Shown here piece after piece: positions 8,666 to 18,089 of a stretch of DNA of 57,678 nucleotides; the first letter of the stretch is position 1; each line of letters opens with the position of its first letter. The DNA is from Paenibacillus elgii NBRC 100335 (lineage in GTDB: Bacteria > Bacillota > Bacilli > Paenibacillales > NBRC-103111). The stretch covers positions 1-57,678 of the forward strand of contig NZ_BIMB01000047.1 of assembly GCF_004000865.1 (NCBI RefSeq). Reading direction: 5' to 3'. The notes below the pieces were generated by a model, which saw nothing but the letters and a program-made list of their open reading frames with translations, was not told where the DNA came from and did no database searches. The position numbers were made by a program, and so were the translations under genes.

Positions 8666-9865
8666 TCATCCCCCCTTGCTTCCTCTCGTTCCAAATTCGA
8701 CGATTCGAGCCTTAACTTGGACCTCGACCGGGGCTTCGCTAAACGTAGAATCCCAATTCTCTTTCACCTTCCCCCATACCTGAGGGTATTCGATTTGTAC
8801 CCGCTTCCCGAAGCCTGCGACATCCAGCCTCAGCTTCTTTTGCATTTTGACAAGCGCCTTGTTCATCGAGGTCTTGATCGACGCTTCTGCCGCCCGCTCC
8901 GCTCTGGCGATAAATTCTTCCTTAAAAGCATCGTCCGAAGCGACCCAATCCTCCCGCAGCCTGCCCTCCGTCTTAATCTCGACGTCAAAGGAAATACGTC
9001 CGTCCTTGTGCTTGGGCTTGATCGTTCTTTTGATCTTGCGAACTTCATAGACGATCTTGCCCCCGCCTTTCGGGTCCGTTCCTTCGATAATGCCGGTTCT
9101 CTGCTTCTGCTCCTTCAGCCAGTTCAAGCCAACCGTCTCTTCCTCGTCCAACCAGCCGGCCATTCTGGCATCCTTTCCCCGGATCACGGCGGCACCGGAC
9201 ACTTTCGTCTCTTCTCGCGCTGTAGAAAGCCATTGAATGACGAAATTGCTTTTCTTGGTCAAGTTTTCGGACATTTCCCCCAGCTTCATGATCGACGGCA
9301 TGCGCAGCGTTGTGCGGTATCCATCGGTCATGCCTCTTAATTTCAAGGCCGGATTGGTCACGATGCCTTTTTTCTCGAAAGCCGTTCTTGTATTTCCTTC
9401 GCATATTAACACCCGGATCGACCGTCTCGCTTCCGGATTGCGAAGCAAGAAGTTGATGATATTTCTCAGATCAAAGCTGCGCGCCACCTCCTCGCTGATG
9501 AGAATGATCCGCAAGTGCTCATAACTGGGCTTACGGGATAACCGCGTTGACAAACCGTTAATGATGTCGAATACGAGACTCCCCTCGCTAACGACGTTTA
9601 TATAATCTTTTTGCGCGGTCGCTTTCTCTTTTGCCGCGAATTGCTTTGGCACGGCAAAATGATGCGTCATCGAGATTTGCCGAGACTTTTCTTGTTTCCC
9701 CTCCGGCCTCGCATTCCCTTGATTCGTTATTTCTTTGGCGGACTTGTCAAAGCCGATGCCAAGCACGATCCCTACATCCTCAATCTCGACCCGGTCCCAG
9801 CAGCCTGTCATGGACAGCAGAAAAAGACTTGCCGAAAGCACGCGTAAGCCTCTAGCCGTTCTCAT
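8666..9865 (-). CDS. gerC: Spore germination lipoprotein, Ger(x)C family
   Basis: This is the lipoprotein subunit of a nutrient germinant receptor in the spore inner membrane. A lipobox LSMTGC puts the lipidated Cys at residue 22, followed by WDRVEIEDVGIVLGIGFDK, the family's N-terminal hallmark. The 399-residue length is normal. It overlaps the gerB gene by 14 bp and is last in a gerA-gerB-gerC operon. The germinant cannot be deduced. Expression in the forespore under sigma-G is usual for the family, but I did not identify the promoter. Confidence 0.93.
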   Translation of the reverse strand: MRTARGLRVLSASLFLLSMTGCWDRVEIEDVGIVLGIGFDKSAKEITNQGNARPEGKQEKSRQISMTHHFAVPKQFAAKEKATAQKDYINVVSEGSLVFDIINGLSTRLSRKPSYEHLRIILISEEVARSFDLRNIINFLLRNPEARRSIRVLICEGNTRTAFEKKGIVTNPALKLRGMTDGYRTTLRMPSIMKLGEMSENLTKKSNFVIQWLSTAREETKVSGAAVIRGKDARMAGWLDEEETVGLNWLKEQKQRTGIIEGTDPKGGGKIVYEVRKIKRTIKPKHKDGRISFDVEIKTEGRLREDWVASDDAFKEEFIARAERAAEASIKTSMNKALVKMQKKLRLDVAGFGKRVQIEYPQVWGKVKENWDSTFSEAPVEVQVKARIVEFGTRGSKGG

Positions 9866-10946
9866 GGCCTTTCCTCCTCAGCTTGACGAAAATCCAGAAG
9901 TAGATCGGCATGATCACAATAACGAACATGGCAAAATTATTAAGAAAACTGCCGAAGCTCAAGACGTCGTTTAATTTTTTCGGGAATATGGCAATGATAT
10001 AAATCACCGGGAACAGCAGGTAAATAAAGGTCCGAAAATTCCTCCGGAACAAATGCCCGAGCCCGAGGCTAGCAACATAATAATACGGAACAAACGTCGC
10101 ATACATCGAGATGACCCAAAGCACGGAGAACAAAGACTCGAACCGTTCGAAGAATCCTCCCGGCAATTCGATGTCCTTGGCTACCGACATCGTCGGCCAA
10201 GTCAGCGTCCTGACTTCCTCCACCGTCAGCGTTCCGATAGAAATCAAAACGGTTAACGTATACAGAGGAATCACGATGCCGATGCCTGTCAGCATGGATT
10301 TTACGGCGTCCCGGGGCTTCTTCATGAACGCGCTTAAAACCAGCATAATCTCGAAGCCGCTGTAAGCGAAAGTCGAGGAGGCTATTCCTTTCCATACCGG
10401 CATAAATCCTTCCCCCAGCACCGGCCTGATATTGTCCAGTTCGAACTCCTGAAAGCTGAATCCGATAAGAGTAATCAGGATAATTAAGATCATGGGGAAA
10501 AATAGCTCGATGAATCGCGCAATCGGGTTGATCCCTCCTGTAGCGAGATATGCCCCAACCATCATAAAGACAAGGATGATGCACGAAATCGGAGTTTTAT
10601 CCAGCAAATACATGTGGATCACCTCGCCCATCACACGCGTCAAATACCCGGAAGATATCGTAAAATAGGCGCTAAGGAGGACGATGTGAATCGCACCTAT
10701 CGCCTTGCCGAATACGGTTTGGCTAAATTCAAAAAATGTTTGCCTTGGAAAACGCCCGTTTAACTTGATGATGATATACCCGAACAGCAAGGCGAGGAGC
10801 CCGCCAATCAGAACGGAAATCCATCCGTCCGGCGTCCCCGCCTCCTTCGCCATGACTTGCGGCAAAAAAAGGATTCCCGTCCCAATCATGCTTTTTGCTA
10901 CGATAAGCGAAGCTTGCAGCGATGTGATTTCATCTTTACGGATCAT
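9852..10946 (-). CDS. gerB: Spore germination permease-like protein, GerAB/ArcD/ProY family
   Basis: An integral membrane protein of 364 residues with about ten hydrophobic segments, in the amino-acid permease-like endospore germination family. It begins MIRKDEITSLQASLIVAKSM and ends with a basic tail after a last membrane segment (FWIFVKLRRKG). In germinant receptors this subunit is thought to bind the small-molecule germinant. It lies 28 bp after gerA and overlaps gerC. Confidence 0.92.
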   Translation of the reverse strand: MIRKDEITSLQASLIVAKSMIGTGILFLPQVMAKEAGTPDGWISVLIGGLLALLFGYIIIKLNGRFPRQTFFEFSQTVFGKAIGAIHIVLLSAYFTISSGYLTRVMGEVIHMYLLDKTPISCIILVFMMVGAYLATGGINPIARFIELFFPMILIILITLIGFSFQEFELDNIRPVLGEGFMPVWKGIASSTFAYSGFEIMLVLSAFMKKPRDAVKSMLTGIGIVIPLYTLTVLISIGTLTVEEVRTLTWPTMSVAKDIELPGGFFERFESLFSVLWVISMYATFVPYYYVASLGLGHLFRRNFRTFIYLLFPVIYIIAIFPKKLNDVLSFGSFLNNFAMFVIVIMPIYFWIFVKLRRKGHENG

Positions 10947-10974
10947 GATTAAGACGATCCACCCTTACCCTTTT

Positions 10975-12462
10975 CTATTGGCGTGTGCGATCTTGCGGTC
11001 TGCCCAGTTCCGGACGCCGCTTCATCATTTGGAGAGGCGCTCTTATAAGCAGGTCTTTCCAATTTCTTGCCCGCATGGGCACAAAGGGAGCCATATAATC
11101 GACCCCGAAGCTCTTAAGCTTCACAAGATGCGCCATAATGAGAATAAACAGCAGGATCACGCCATAAAGTCCAAGTACCGCCGCGGCCATCATCATCGCA
11201 AACCGGAGCATACGAATGGCAATCGCCGAAGAATACTGGGGAAAAGCGAAGGAAGAAATGGCGGTCAGCGCCACGACGATTACCATAATAGGACTGACGA
11301 TGGCCGCTTGCACCGCCGCTTGCCCAATGACCAACCCGCCGACAATGCCGACAGCTTGTCCGATCGGCTTCGGCAGCCGCAGCCCCGCTTCCCGAAGAAG
11401 TTCGAGCGTCACTTCCATAATGAGCGCTTCGATGATCGATGGAAAAGGAACCCCTTCCCGTCCCGCTGCAATGGAGATGACGAGTTTCGTCGGAATTAAT
11501 CCATGGTTGTAAGAAATCAAAGCAATATAAAGTGCAGGAAGAAACAGAGCGATGAATGCCGCCCCATATCGCAGGATGCGAATCAAGGAGGCGGGCAGCC
11601 ACCGTTCGTAATAGTCCTCGGAAGAAGTCATCAGCATCGAAAAAGTGACCGGTATGATCAAAACGAAGGGCGTGCCATCCACCAGCAAAGCAATCCGGCC
11701 TTGCAATAAGGCGCTCGCTACCCGATCCGGCCGCTCCGTGTTCTGCATCTGGGGAAACGGCGACCATTCATTGTCCTCAATGAGCTGTTCGATATAGCCG
11801 GATTCGGAAATCTCATCGATATCGATCCGTTCGATCCGGCTCTTCGCTTCCTCCACCAGCTCACGGTTTGTCAATCCCTCGATATAAATCAGGTACACGT
11901 CCGTTTGAGACCGGCGTCCAAGCTTGTAAGGGATCATGGTGAAGCCGGGGTCTTTAATTCGGCGCCGAAGCATGGCCGTATTGCTATGAAGCTTCTCGAC
12001 AAAGCCTTCTCTCGGACCCCGAACAACCGCTTCCGATAACGGTTCTTCAATGGAACGGCTCTCTCCTCCGACGGTGCTTAGAACGATAACATCGGTCAAT
12101 CCGTCCAGTAATAGCGCGGTATTCCCATCAAGAACTTTACGAACGCAATCCTTCAAGCAGCGCATCTCATGAACCTCCGCTGTCGAAACGACGGAATCGG
12201 AAATGATGCTCTTGAGCTGCTGTTTATTCGTGGCGGAATCGCTGGACAGACCTCGTTCCCGCATTAAAGGCTTGATCACTTGCTCGTTCAGAACGGTTTT
12301 ATCGACCAGACCGTCGATATAAACGACAGCCGCTTGCCAGGAGGAATGTCCAACTCGAAACTCTCGGAAAATCACGTCGGGGCTATGCCCGATCGCATCC
12401 TTCAGCATCCGAAGGTTTCCGGATAGTTTATCTGTGAACGGAACATCCGGCATCTCTTCCAC
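10975..12462 (-). CDS. gerA: Spore germination protein, GerA family
   Basis: The GerAA-type subunit of a nutrient germinant receptor. The soluble N-terminal half contains DVIFREFRVG and IYIEGLTNRELV-type segments; the C-terminal half has several membrane spans starting at PFVLIIPVTFSMLMTSSEDYYERW. The length of about 495 is typical. GTG 12462 and ATG 12453 are both possible starts; ATG is better spaced from AGGAGAAG. First of three genes in one operon. The order A-B-C and the overlaps show this is a complete receptor. Confidence 0.92.
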   Translation of the reverse strand: MEEMPDVPFTDKLSGNLRMLKDAIGHSPDVIFREFRVGHSSWQAAVVYIDGLVDKTVLNEQVIKPLMRERGLSSDSATNKQQLKSIISDSVVSTAEVHEMRCLKDCVRKVLDGNTALLLDGLTDVIVLSTVGGESRSIEEPLSEAVVRGPREGFVEKLHSNTAMLRRRIKDPGFTMIPYKLGRRSQTDVYLIYIEGLTNRELVEEAKSRIERIDIDEISESGYIEQLIEDNEWSPFPQMQNTERPDRVASALLQGRIALLVDGTPFVLIIPVTFSMLMTSSEDYYERWLPASLIRILRYGAAFIALFLPALYIALISYNHGLIPTKLVISIAAGREGVPFPSIIEALIMEVTLELLREAGLRLPKPIGQAVGIVGGLVIGQAAVQAAIVSPIMVIVVALTAISSFAFPQYSSAIAIRMLRFAMMMAAAVLGLYGVILLFILIMAHLVKLKSFGVDYMAPFVPMRARNWKDLLIRAPLQMMKRRPELGRPQDRTRQ

Positions 12463-12548
12463 CTTCTCCTGCCATGGGTTTTTTACAAATTTTCACCCTG
12501 TATTATCTCCAAAGAATTACATTTTATGATGTTTTTGTTTTTGTCTAT

Positions 12549-12570
12549 AAAAAAACCTGCACCGGCAGGC
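12549..12570 (-). terminator. Intrinsic terminator after the GlnL-like gene
   Basis: In minus sense CCTGC-CGGT-GCAGG is followed by seven T residues. It lies between the response regulator stop and the gerA start, so it separates the two operons. Confidence 0.75.
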
Positions 12571-12617
12571 TGCATACGCCAGTAACAGGAGTTTCGGTAT
12601 CAGATACGCTTCGGGAG

Positions 12618-13550
12618 TCAATTCAACGTCGCCATCATTTGCTTTGCTTCCAAATATAGGACTTGTACGAATTTTTTCGTATTGATTTTATGGTTTACAG
12701 GGGGCTTTCGATGTTCTTCAAGTTCGATCATTCTTTTTCGAACTTCCATAAAATCGAAAAATTTCACGGCGTAATTTTCAAACTTGGGATTCGTATAATC
12801 CGTTATGCCTAACGAGGCGAGATGATTTAGCGCATGAGATATCGCTCTCCGTACACGTTGTTCAGCCGCCTTGATTTCTTTTTGCACGAGCTCGGAGTCA
12901 ACGGATCGTTCCTCGAGTTTTTTCAACGAGATATACCAAAAGAGATCTTTTAAAGGCGGAAATTCATCCTTTATCGTTCGCTCCGATTCGCCTTGGACCA
13001 AATACTCCAACATCTCGAGCAGGTCATAGGTTCCGCTTTCCCCCGTCATCCCCAGCTCCGACAACAAATAATTGCCGCAAGCCAGAATGGTCGTTTCCCC
13101 TGACCGTTGAATCTTTTTTTCGTTTAGATCAACCGGGGAAAGAAAGTCGATCGATTGCCTGATGGCTTGAATCGATGTTTCCAGCAGCATGCATTCCATC
13201 ACTTTCTTAACGATCGCTATGAGCTCAATCCGGTTTATAGGCTTAAGGACGTAATATTCGATGCCCAGCGAGTAAGTACGGCTGACGATGTCTTTCGAGC
13301 CAACCTCGGAAAGCATAATGATCTTTCCCAAGAATACAGGCAGTAGTCCACGAACGGTCTCGATTCCGTCCCGGTTCGGCATGAGGACGTCCACGAAAAG
13401 AATGTCCACTTGGTTCATGACGATCGATTGAGCATCGAGCTTCGCTCCATCCTCTGCTTCTCCCACGACTTGGCCGAGACCCTCATCTTCAATGATCTGC
13501 GCCAGCATAACACGAACCGCAGGGTCATCGTCTACAATAAAAAACCTCAT
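12618..13550 (-). CDS. glnL: Response regulator with YcbB-type output domain (GlnL-like)
   Basis: The receiver domain (about residues 1-120) has the acidic pocket FFIVDDD, phosphoacceptor Asp54 (LFVDVLMPNRDG) and the KP lysine in YYVLKPINR. The C-terminal half carries the YcbB domain known from B. subtilis GlnL, seen in AEQRVRRAISHALNHLASLG and the segment ending in MEVRKRM. B. subtilis GlnK/GlnL respond to glutamine and activate a glutaminase-transporter operon. ATG 13550 has GGAGGGG 7 nt upstream; an open extension to 13688 lacks receiver homology. It follows the sensor kinase gene. No glutaminase or glutamine carrier gene is nearby, so the target lies elsewhere. Confidence 0.85.
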   Translation of the reverse strand: MRFFIVDDDPAVRVMLAQIIEDEGLGQVVGEAEDGAKLDAQSIVMNQVDILFVDVLMPNRDGIETVRGLLPVFLGKIIMLSEVGSKDIVSRTYSLGIEYYVLKPINRIELIAIVKKVMECMLLETSIQAIRQSIDFLSPVDLNEKKIQRSGETTILACGNYLLSELGMTGESGTYDLLEMLEYLVQGESERTIKDEFPPLKDLFWYISLKKLEERSVDSELVQKEIKAAEQRVRRAISHALNHLASLGITDYTNPKFENYAVKFFDFMEVRKRMIELEEHRKPPVNHKINTKKFVQVLYLEAKQMMATLN

Positions 13551-13718
13551 GAGTTTGCCCCTCCAGTGGCCATGTTGCTCACGAATGCCTTCCCTGCTGC
13601 TTCCATACTTATCGATAACGCTTCCACTCCCTCGGCCGGAAAAGGCATGTATCCAATCGTTTCCATAAGTCAAACTCACTTTGAACATACCATCTCGACT
13701 ACTAAAAAATATAAAATT

Positions 13719-15011
13719 CTACACGACGCTTGATGCGCTTCTAATTTTGAAGGTCGGAAGACATACGATAAATGTCGTGCCGGTGCCTTCTTCGGAAGAG
13801 CGTACGGCAATCTCCCCACCGAGTGAATGGACAATATTCCGCACATGCGACAGTCCGATTCCGGCTGCGGCTACCCCGCTTTCGTTATATTTTGTCGTGA
13901 ATCCGGGTTGAAAAATAATACCGCGGTGCGATTCCCGAATGCCGCATCCCGTATCGGAAACAACGAAGACCGTCTCCACCGACTCTTCATACACGCGTAT
14001 ACTGATCGTCCCATGCTCATGAATGGCTTCCACCGCGTTTGAGACGAGGTTATTCACAATGGTTAGCAAGGGAATAAAATCGCCGGTTCGGTAATCCGTA
14101 TCGAGATCGGTCGTGAACTTGATTTTCTTTTGGAACATGCGGCTGTACTTTTCATTCGCTTTTACGACAAAGCCGAGCATTTCCGCCAAGCTCATATCGA
14201 CAACGATTTCACTGTCGTATAATTTGGTGAGGCCGGCCAAGATGCGCTGAGAATCCTTCTTGACTTCGTGAATCTGCTGGGCGATGCTTAAAGCTTCTTG
14301 GCCGTAATGCTCCAGGTTCTCTTCTTTTAATTTGGAATAAAGATTGTAGCTCTGCTCGGTAATCGCTTCGATCGTACCCATGGATTTTTGCAAATAGAAC
14401 GTTTCCCCGTACAGCCCCGTACCCACATGCAGCATCTGCTCCATCCGTTTTTCCTTCTCGGCATGAAGGATGCGCATTTGGCCAATCACGATGCTGCTGT
14501 ACAGCCCGATGACAAAATAACTGCGCACAACGGTAAGGATCAATAAAAGAAGCCAGTCGTCCAAATGCATCACATTCACGCCGAGCAGCAGCCACCGCAA
14601 GAACAGCTCGGCCCCGTTCGAGATCAGATCGATTCCCGAGACAAGCCCGCCTAACCTAAGGGGATTGTATTCATGAATTGTTGTTCGAAGCCTGTCCATG
14701 CAGAGAGCAAACACGATATAATATACACCGGCGGCCACATTATTCTGAAGGCTTGCGGTGAAAGAGAGCGGCGTCGAGTGGGTCAGCCATTCGGTCCCCT
14801 GAAAGCATACGCTGAATATTCCCGTGATGATCCCGATCTTGAGGTAAGGCAAGTGGCGCATAAACAGCAAGAAGAACAAAAACGTGCTGGCGCCAAGCCC
14901 CATACGAAAATAATCTCCATGAAACGGATATACTTTGATTTCAGCGCCGATAGCCGTCGTTAGGGCGATAAGCAAAATTTGCATCGTTTCATTTTTGAGA
15001 AACCGCCTCAC
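13719..15011 (-). CDS. glnK: Sensor histidine kinase, GlnK (YcbA)-like
   Basis: Membrane sensor kinase partner of the GlnL-like regulator. The N-terminal 190 residues hold about six hydrophobic segments. The phosphoacceptor helix is AQQIHEVKKDSQRI. The ATPase part shows the N box (VNNLVSNAVEAI), G1 (VSDTGCGI) and G2 (AAAGIGLSHVRNIVHSLGG). GTG 15011 is preferred over ATG 15077 because GGGGG lies 7 nt upstream, giving about 430 residues, close to the family length. It is divergent from the diguanylate cyclase gene. Transport-coupled glutamine sensing is inferred from the family only. Confidence 0.82.
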   Translation of the reverse strand: MRRFLKNETMQILLIALTTAIGAEIKVYPFHGDYFRMGLGASTFLFFLLFMRHLPYLKIGIITGIFSVCFQGTEWLTHSTPLSFTASLQNNVAAGVYYIVFALCMDRLRTTIHEYNPLRLGGLVSGIDLISNGAELFLRWLLLGVNVMHLDDWLLLLILTVVRSYFVIGLYSSIVIGQMRILHAEKEKRMEQMLHVGTGLYGETFYLQKSMGTIEAITEQSYNLYSKLKEENLEHYGQEALSIAQQIHEVKKDSQRILAGLTKLYDSEIVVDMSLAEMLGFVVKANEKYSRMFQKKIKFTTDLDTDYRTGDFIPLLTIVNNLVSNAVEAIHEHGTISIRVYEESVETVFVVSDTGCGIRESHRGIIFQPGFTTKYNESGVAAAGIGLSHVRNIVHSLGGEIAVRSSEEGTGTTFIVCLPTFKIRSASSVV

Positions 15012-15200
15012 AAGTGTTCCCCCTATGGCGATATTTTTTAAAATGAGTATAAACGAAAGAAGATCATCCGCCAACATTCATATTTGGTTCTCTGCAAAGC
15101 TTGGGCGCTTTTTTTAAAAAATCGGTCAATGAAAAGGATTATGGCAGATCATGTCGAAAATGAAGTGGAACTTAACTTGGAAAATAAGGAGGGGGATACC

Positions 15201-16790
15201 ATGTCCGGACCGTTCGGGATTCGCTGTGCCGAAAAAAATAAAATCAGTCTTGCCACCCTGTTAACCGGGCTGGTCTCCCTTTCCGTCGCGCTTACTTTGA
15301 CGATTCTGCTTCTCGCGTCTTATCATTCCAATAAGGAATCGTTATTCGAAACGACCTTTGCGTTGAACTATTCGGCGGCGACGAAAATGAGCCATTCCAT
15401 CGATTCGTTATTCCAATCGATGCGGGCCGGTCTGGCCTATACCGGCGCCCGTCTTTCGGCCGGCGATCTATCGGACTCACAAGAAATGCAGAGGCAGCTT
15501 GAAGCGCTGCGCCTGGGCAGCCATTATTTCAACTCGATCGCCGTCGTGGACGAAACGGGTCTTGTCCGCGGTGTGGAGCCGCCTTCCGTCGGCACGACCG
15601 GACTGCACATCGCAACGGAAGCGACCAAAGAAGCGCTCGCGGTAAAAAAATCGTATATATCCAAGCCCTACTATTCGGCCACCGGGCGGCTTATCGTTTT
15701 TATGAGCGAGCCGCTATTCGATAAAGACGGCATATATCGCGGTTATATCGGAGGCAGTCTTTATTTGCAGGAAAACAATATATTGAATATGATGTTCGGG
15801 ATGCATAATCTCAATAGCGACGGTTCGTACTTTTATGTCGTCAGCTCCAACGGTTATTTATTGTTTCATCCGGACAAATCCCGGATCGGCGACGATATCA
15901 ATGCCAATCTAATCGTTCAGAAGGTACTTCGGGGCGAAAGCGGATATGATCAGGTGACCAATTCCCAAGGAATCACCTTTCTTGCCGGCTATTCCCCTGT
16001 TCTGGAGAACGGCTGGGGAGTCGTCGTCCAGTCCCCCATCGATGTCGTTTATGACGAATTGAACCGGAATATTCGCGCGATCCTGCTGTACACTCTGGCC
16101 CCGTTCGCCGTATTGATGATCGCCGCCATCTGGCTTGCCCGGCGTTTGGCCCGTCCGTTCGTGTCTCTTGCCGATCTGGCCGGAAGATTGGGCAGAGGCG
16201 AAAGAATCGTTCTTCCGGAGGCCAAGCATCACTGGAACCGGGAAGCCGACTTGTTGACACAGACGATTACGCTTGCGTTAAGCGATCTGCAGAAGCAGAC
16301 CGAGCAGTTGGCTCATGCCGCGATGACCGATTCTTTAACGGGGTTAACGAACCGCAGGACGTTTGAATCCATCATGACGCAATGGACGGAAGAGCAGTAC
16401 TCCTTCGCCCTGATTGTCATGGATATCGATCGGTTCAAGTCCATCAACGATACCTACGGTCATCAAGCGGGCGACGAAATATTGAAGCATCTGGCCCGCG
16501 TCGTCACTTCGTCCGTAGGTCCCCATGACATATGCTGTCGCTACGGCGGAGAAGAATTTGTCGTGCTTCTGCCGCTTGCCACCGCTCCGGAGGCTTTGAT
16601 CACGGCGGAACGTATTCGTACAGCCTTTGAAACGAGGGAAAATCCTCTCGGAATCCCGATAACCATCTCGTCGGGCATCGCCCATTATCCATCCCACGCC
16701 GAATCGGCTGACATGCTGTTTCAACGGGCCGACCACGCTTTGTATCGGGCCAAGGAATCGGGGAAAAACAGAACCATCGTCGCCGACTAG
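15201..16790 (+). CDS. Membrane diguanylate cyclase with dCache sensor, HAMP and GGDEF domains
   Basis: Predicted to make cyclic di-GMP in response to an external signal. There is an N-terminal membrane segment (about residues 14-38), a periplasmic-type dCache domain (to about 265), a second membrane segment (LLYTLAPFAVLMIAAIWLA), a HAMP-like region, and a GGDEF domain starting at MTDSLTGLTNRRTFE. The active site is intact (GGEEF near residue 449). The autoinhibitory RxxD site is absent: the tetrapeptide at that place is GPHD. ATG 15201 has AAGGAGGG upstream; the frame is open further back without a ribosome site. It is divergent from the GlnK-like kinase gene. Confidence 0.9.
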   Translation: MSGPFGIRCAEKNKISLATLLTGLVSLSVALTLTILLLASYHSNKESLFETTFALNYSAATKMSHSIDSLFQSMRAGLAYTGARLSAGDLSDSQEMQRQLEALRLGSHYFNSIAVVDETGLVRGVEPPSVGTTGLHIATEATKEALAVKKSYISKPYYSATGRLIVFMSEPLFDKDGIYRGYIGGSLYLQENNILNMMFGMHNLNSDGSYFYVVSSNGYLLFHPDKSRIGDDINANLIVQKVLRGESGYDQVTNSQGITFLAGYSPVLENGWGVVVQSPIDVVYDELNRNIRAILLYTLAPFAVLMIAAIWLARRLARPFVSLADLAGRLGRGERIVLPEAKHHWNREADLLTQTITLALSDLQKQTEQLAHAAMTDSLTGLTNRRTFESIMTQWTEEQYSFALIVMDIDRFKSINDTYGHQAGDEILKHLARVVTSSVGPHDICCRYGGEEFVVLLPLATAPEALITAERIRTAFETRENPLGIPITISSGIAHYPSHAESADMLFQRADHALYRAKESGKNRTIVAD

Positions 16791-16795
16791 AAAAT

Positions 16796-16833
16796 GGAGC
16801 GTTTCCACATGAGTCGAATCGTGGAGACGCTCC
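16796..16833. terminator. Hairpin terminator between convergent genes
   Basis: A 13-bp stem (GGAGCGTTTCCAC with GTGGAGACGCTCC, one G-T pair) lies between the cyclase stop and the end of the convergent monooxygenase gene. In minus sense it is followed by ATTTTC. Confidence 0.65.
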
Positions 16834-16848
16834 GTTCGTTGTGCCGGT

Positions 16849-18057
16849 TTATGGTTCCTCATATCGTTTTAACTCGATCCCGCTCGCAGCTTTGGCGATC
16901 ATCTTCGAAATCATTCGAAACGTGGCATTCATCAAGAACGGCACGCGAAGCATCCAATTTTGCAGGATGATTTTGAAGCTGGAGCTGGCGACCATCCCCT
17001 CTGCCGCTGACTGGCCGATTTTCTGGTTTTTCTCCACAAACGCTCTCATCCCTTGCTCGTAGGCTGCAAAAGCCTGTGCATGATCCCCTTTCGCGAGTTT
17101 CAACTCACCGGCCAGCACATAAGCACCGACGAGCGCCAGGCTGCTGCCCTGCCCGGAAAGCGGCGACGGGCCATAGGCCGCGTCGCCTACAAGCGCAACA
17201 CGGCCTTTCGACCATGCAGGCATGTGAATTTGGCATATCTCGTCAAAATAAAAGTCTTCCGCCTCCTTCATCGCATGAAGCAGCCGCTGGGTTTCCCAAC
17301 CGTTCTCGCCGCCGAAAATATTGGCTACAAGCTGCTTCTGGGCTTCGAGATTGTGCCGGTCGCATGGCAATGTCCCCGATTTAAAAATGAACAGTCCTCT
17401 AGCTTCCGTGTTGTCGCGTGCGCTGTACATCCCTACCGTCTTACCACGAACGGCATAGATTTGCTGGCAATGGTTGAGGTCCAGATAATTGCGGGTCGTA
17501 AATATCGAAATATAGCAGCCCAGCGAACGTTTAAACTGTTCCTCCTCGCCAAAAGTCAGCCTGCGAACATTGGAATGAAGCCCATCCGCTCCGATCACCA
17601 AATCGAAGGTTTGCGGCTTGCCGTTCGCAAATTGCACCTCCGCCCCCTCTTCCGTCTCGCGAATTGCGGTGATCGAATCATTCCATAGATAGTTCACCGT
17701 ATCTTTTGTGAGATTGTACAACATATCAGTCAGATCATCGCGCATCACCTCGATGTCCAAACCTGCCTCGTTGCCGATGCTCGCTTCGCTGATCCGGCCT
17801 TTAATCTTGCCGCTGCCGTTTACAAAATAAACGCCGGTCATTTGCGTATCCGCCGCACGTACTTGATCGAGAATGCCCATCCGCTCCAGGACCATAAGAG
17901 CCGCTCCGCGAATATCCACCGCGTAACCGCCCCGCCGCAGGGCCGGGGCCCGCTCAACGATCGTCACCTCAAAGCCATGGCGGTGAAGCCAGTAGGCAAG
18001 CGCCGGTCCGGCAATGCTAGCTCCTGAAATCAGTATGCGTTTCGTTTTTTCGGTCAT
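16849..18057 (-). CDS. FAD-dependent monooxygenase (aromatic hydroxylase/TetX-like group)
   Basis: A 402-residue single-component flavoprotein hydroxylase. It shows the N-terminal dinucleotide fold ILISGASIAGPALAYWLHR with VERA ending the second strand, the DG motif IGADGLHSNVRRL, and the GD motif RVALVGDAAYGPSPLSGQGS that binds FAD and NAD(P)H. ATG 18057 was chosen because AGGAG lies 10 nt upstream; GTG 18066 would be too close. The substrate is unknown; relatives modify antibiotics such as tetracycline and rifampicin or degrade aromatics. It is divergent from a TetR-family gene that is broken, with a perfect palindrome between them. Confidence 0.88.
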   Translation of the reverse strand: MTEKTKRILISGASIAGPALAYWLHRHGFEVTIVERAPALRRGGYAVDIRGAALMVLERMGILDQVRAADTQMTGVYFVNGSGKIKGRISEASIGNEAGLDIEVMRDDLTDMLYNLTKDTVNYLWNDSITAIRETEEGAEVQFANGKPQTFDLVIGADGLHSNVRRLTFGEEEQFKRSLGCYISIFTTRNYLDLNHCQQIYAVRGKTVGMYSARDNTEARGLFIFKSGTLPCDRHNLEAQKQLVANIFGGENGWETQRLLHAMKEAEDFYFDEICQIHMPAWSKGRVALVGDAAYGPSPLSGQGSSLALVGAYVLAGELKLAKGDHAQAFAAYEQGMRAFVEKNQKIGQSAAEGMVASSSFKIILQNWMLRVPFLMNATFRMISKMIAKAASGIELKRYEEP

Positions 18058-18058
18058 A

Positions 18059-18078
18059 TAAGACACGCTCCTGTCTTA
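18059..18078. promoter_or_regulatory. Probable TetR-type operator palindrome
   Basis: TAAGACA-N6-TGTCTTA is a perfect palindrome in the 32-bp gap between the monooxygenase and TetR starts, and it includes the monooxygenase ribosome site. Position and symmetry fit the operator of the adjacent regulator. Confidence 0.65.
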
Positions 18079-18089
18079 AAATTATTAGG

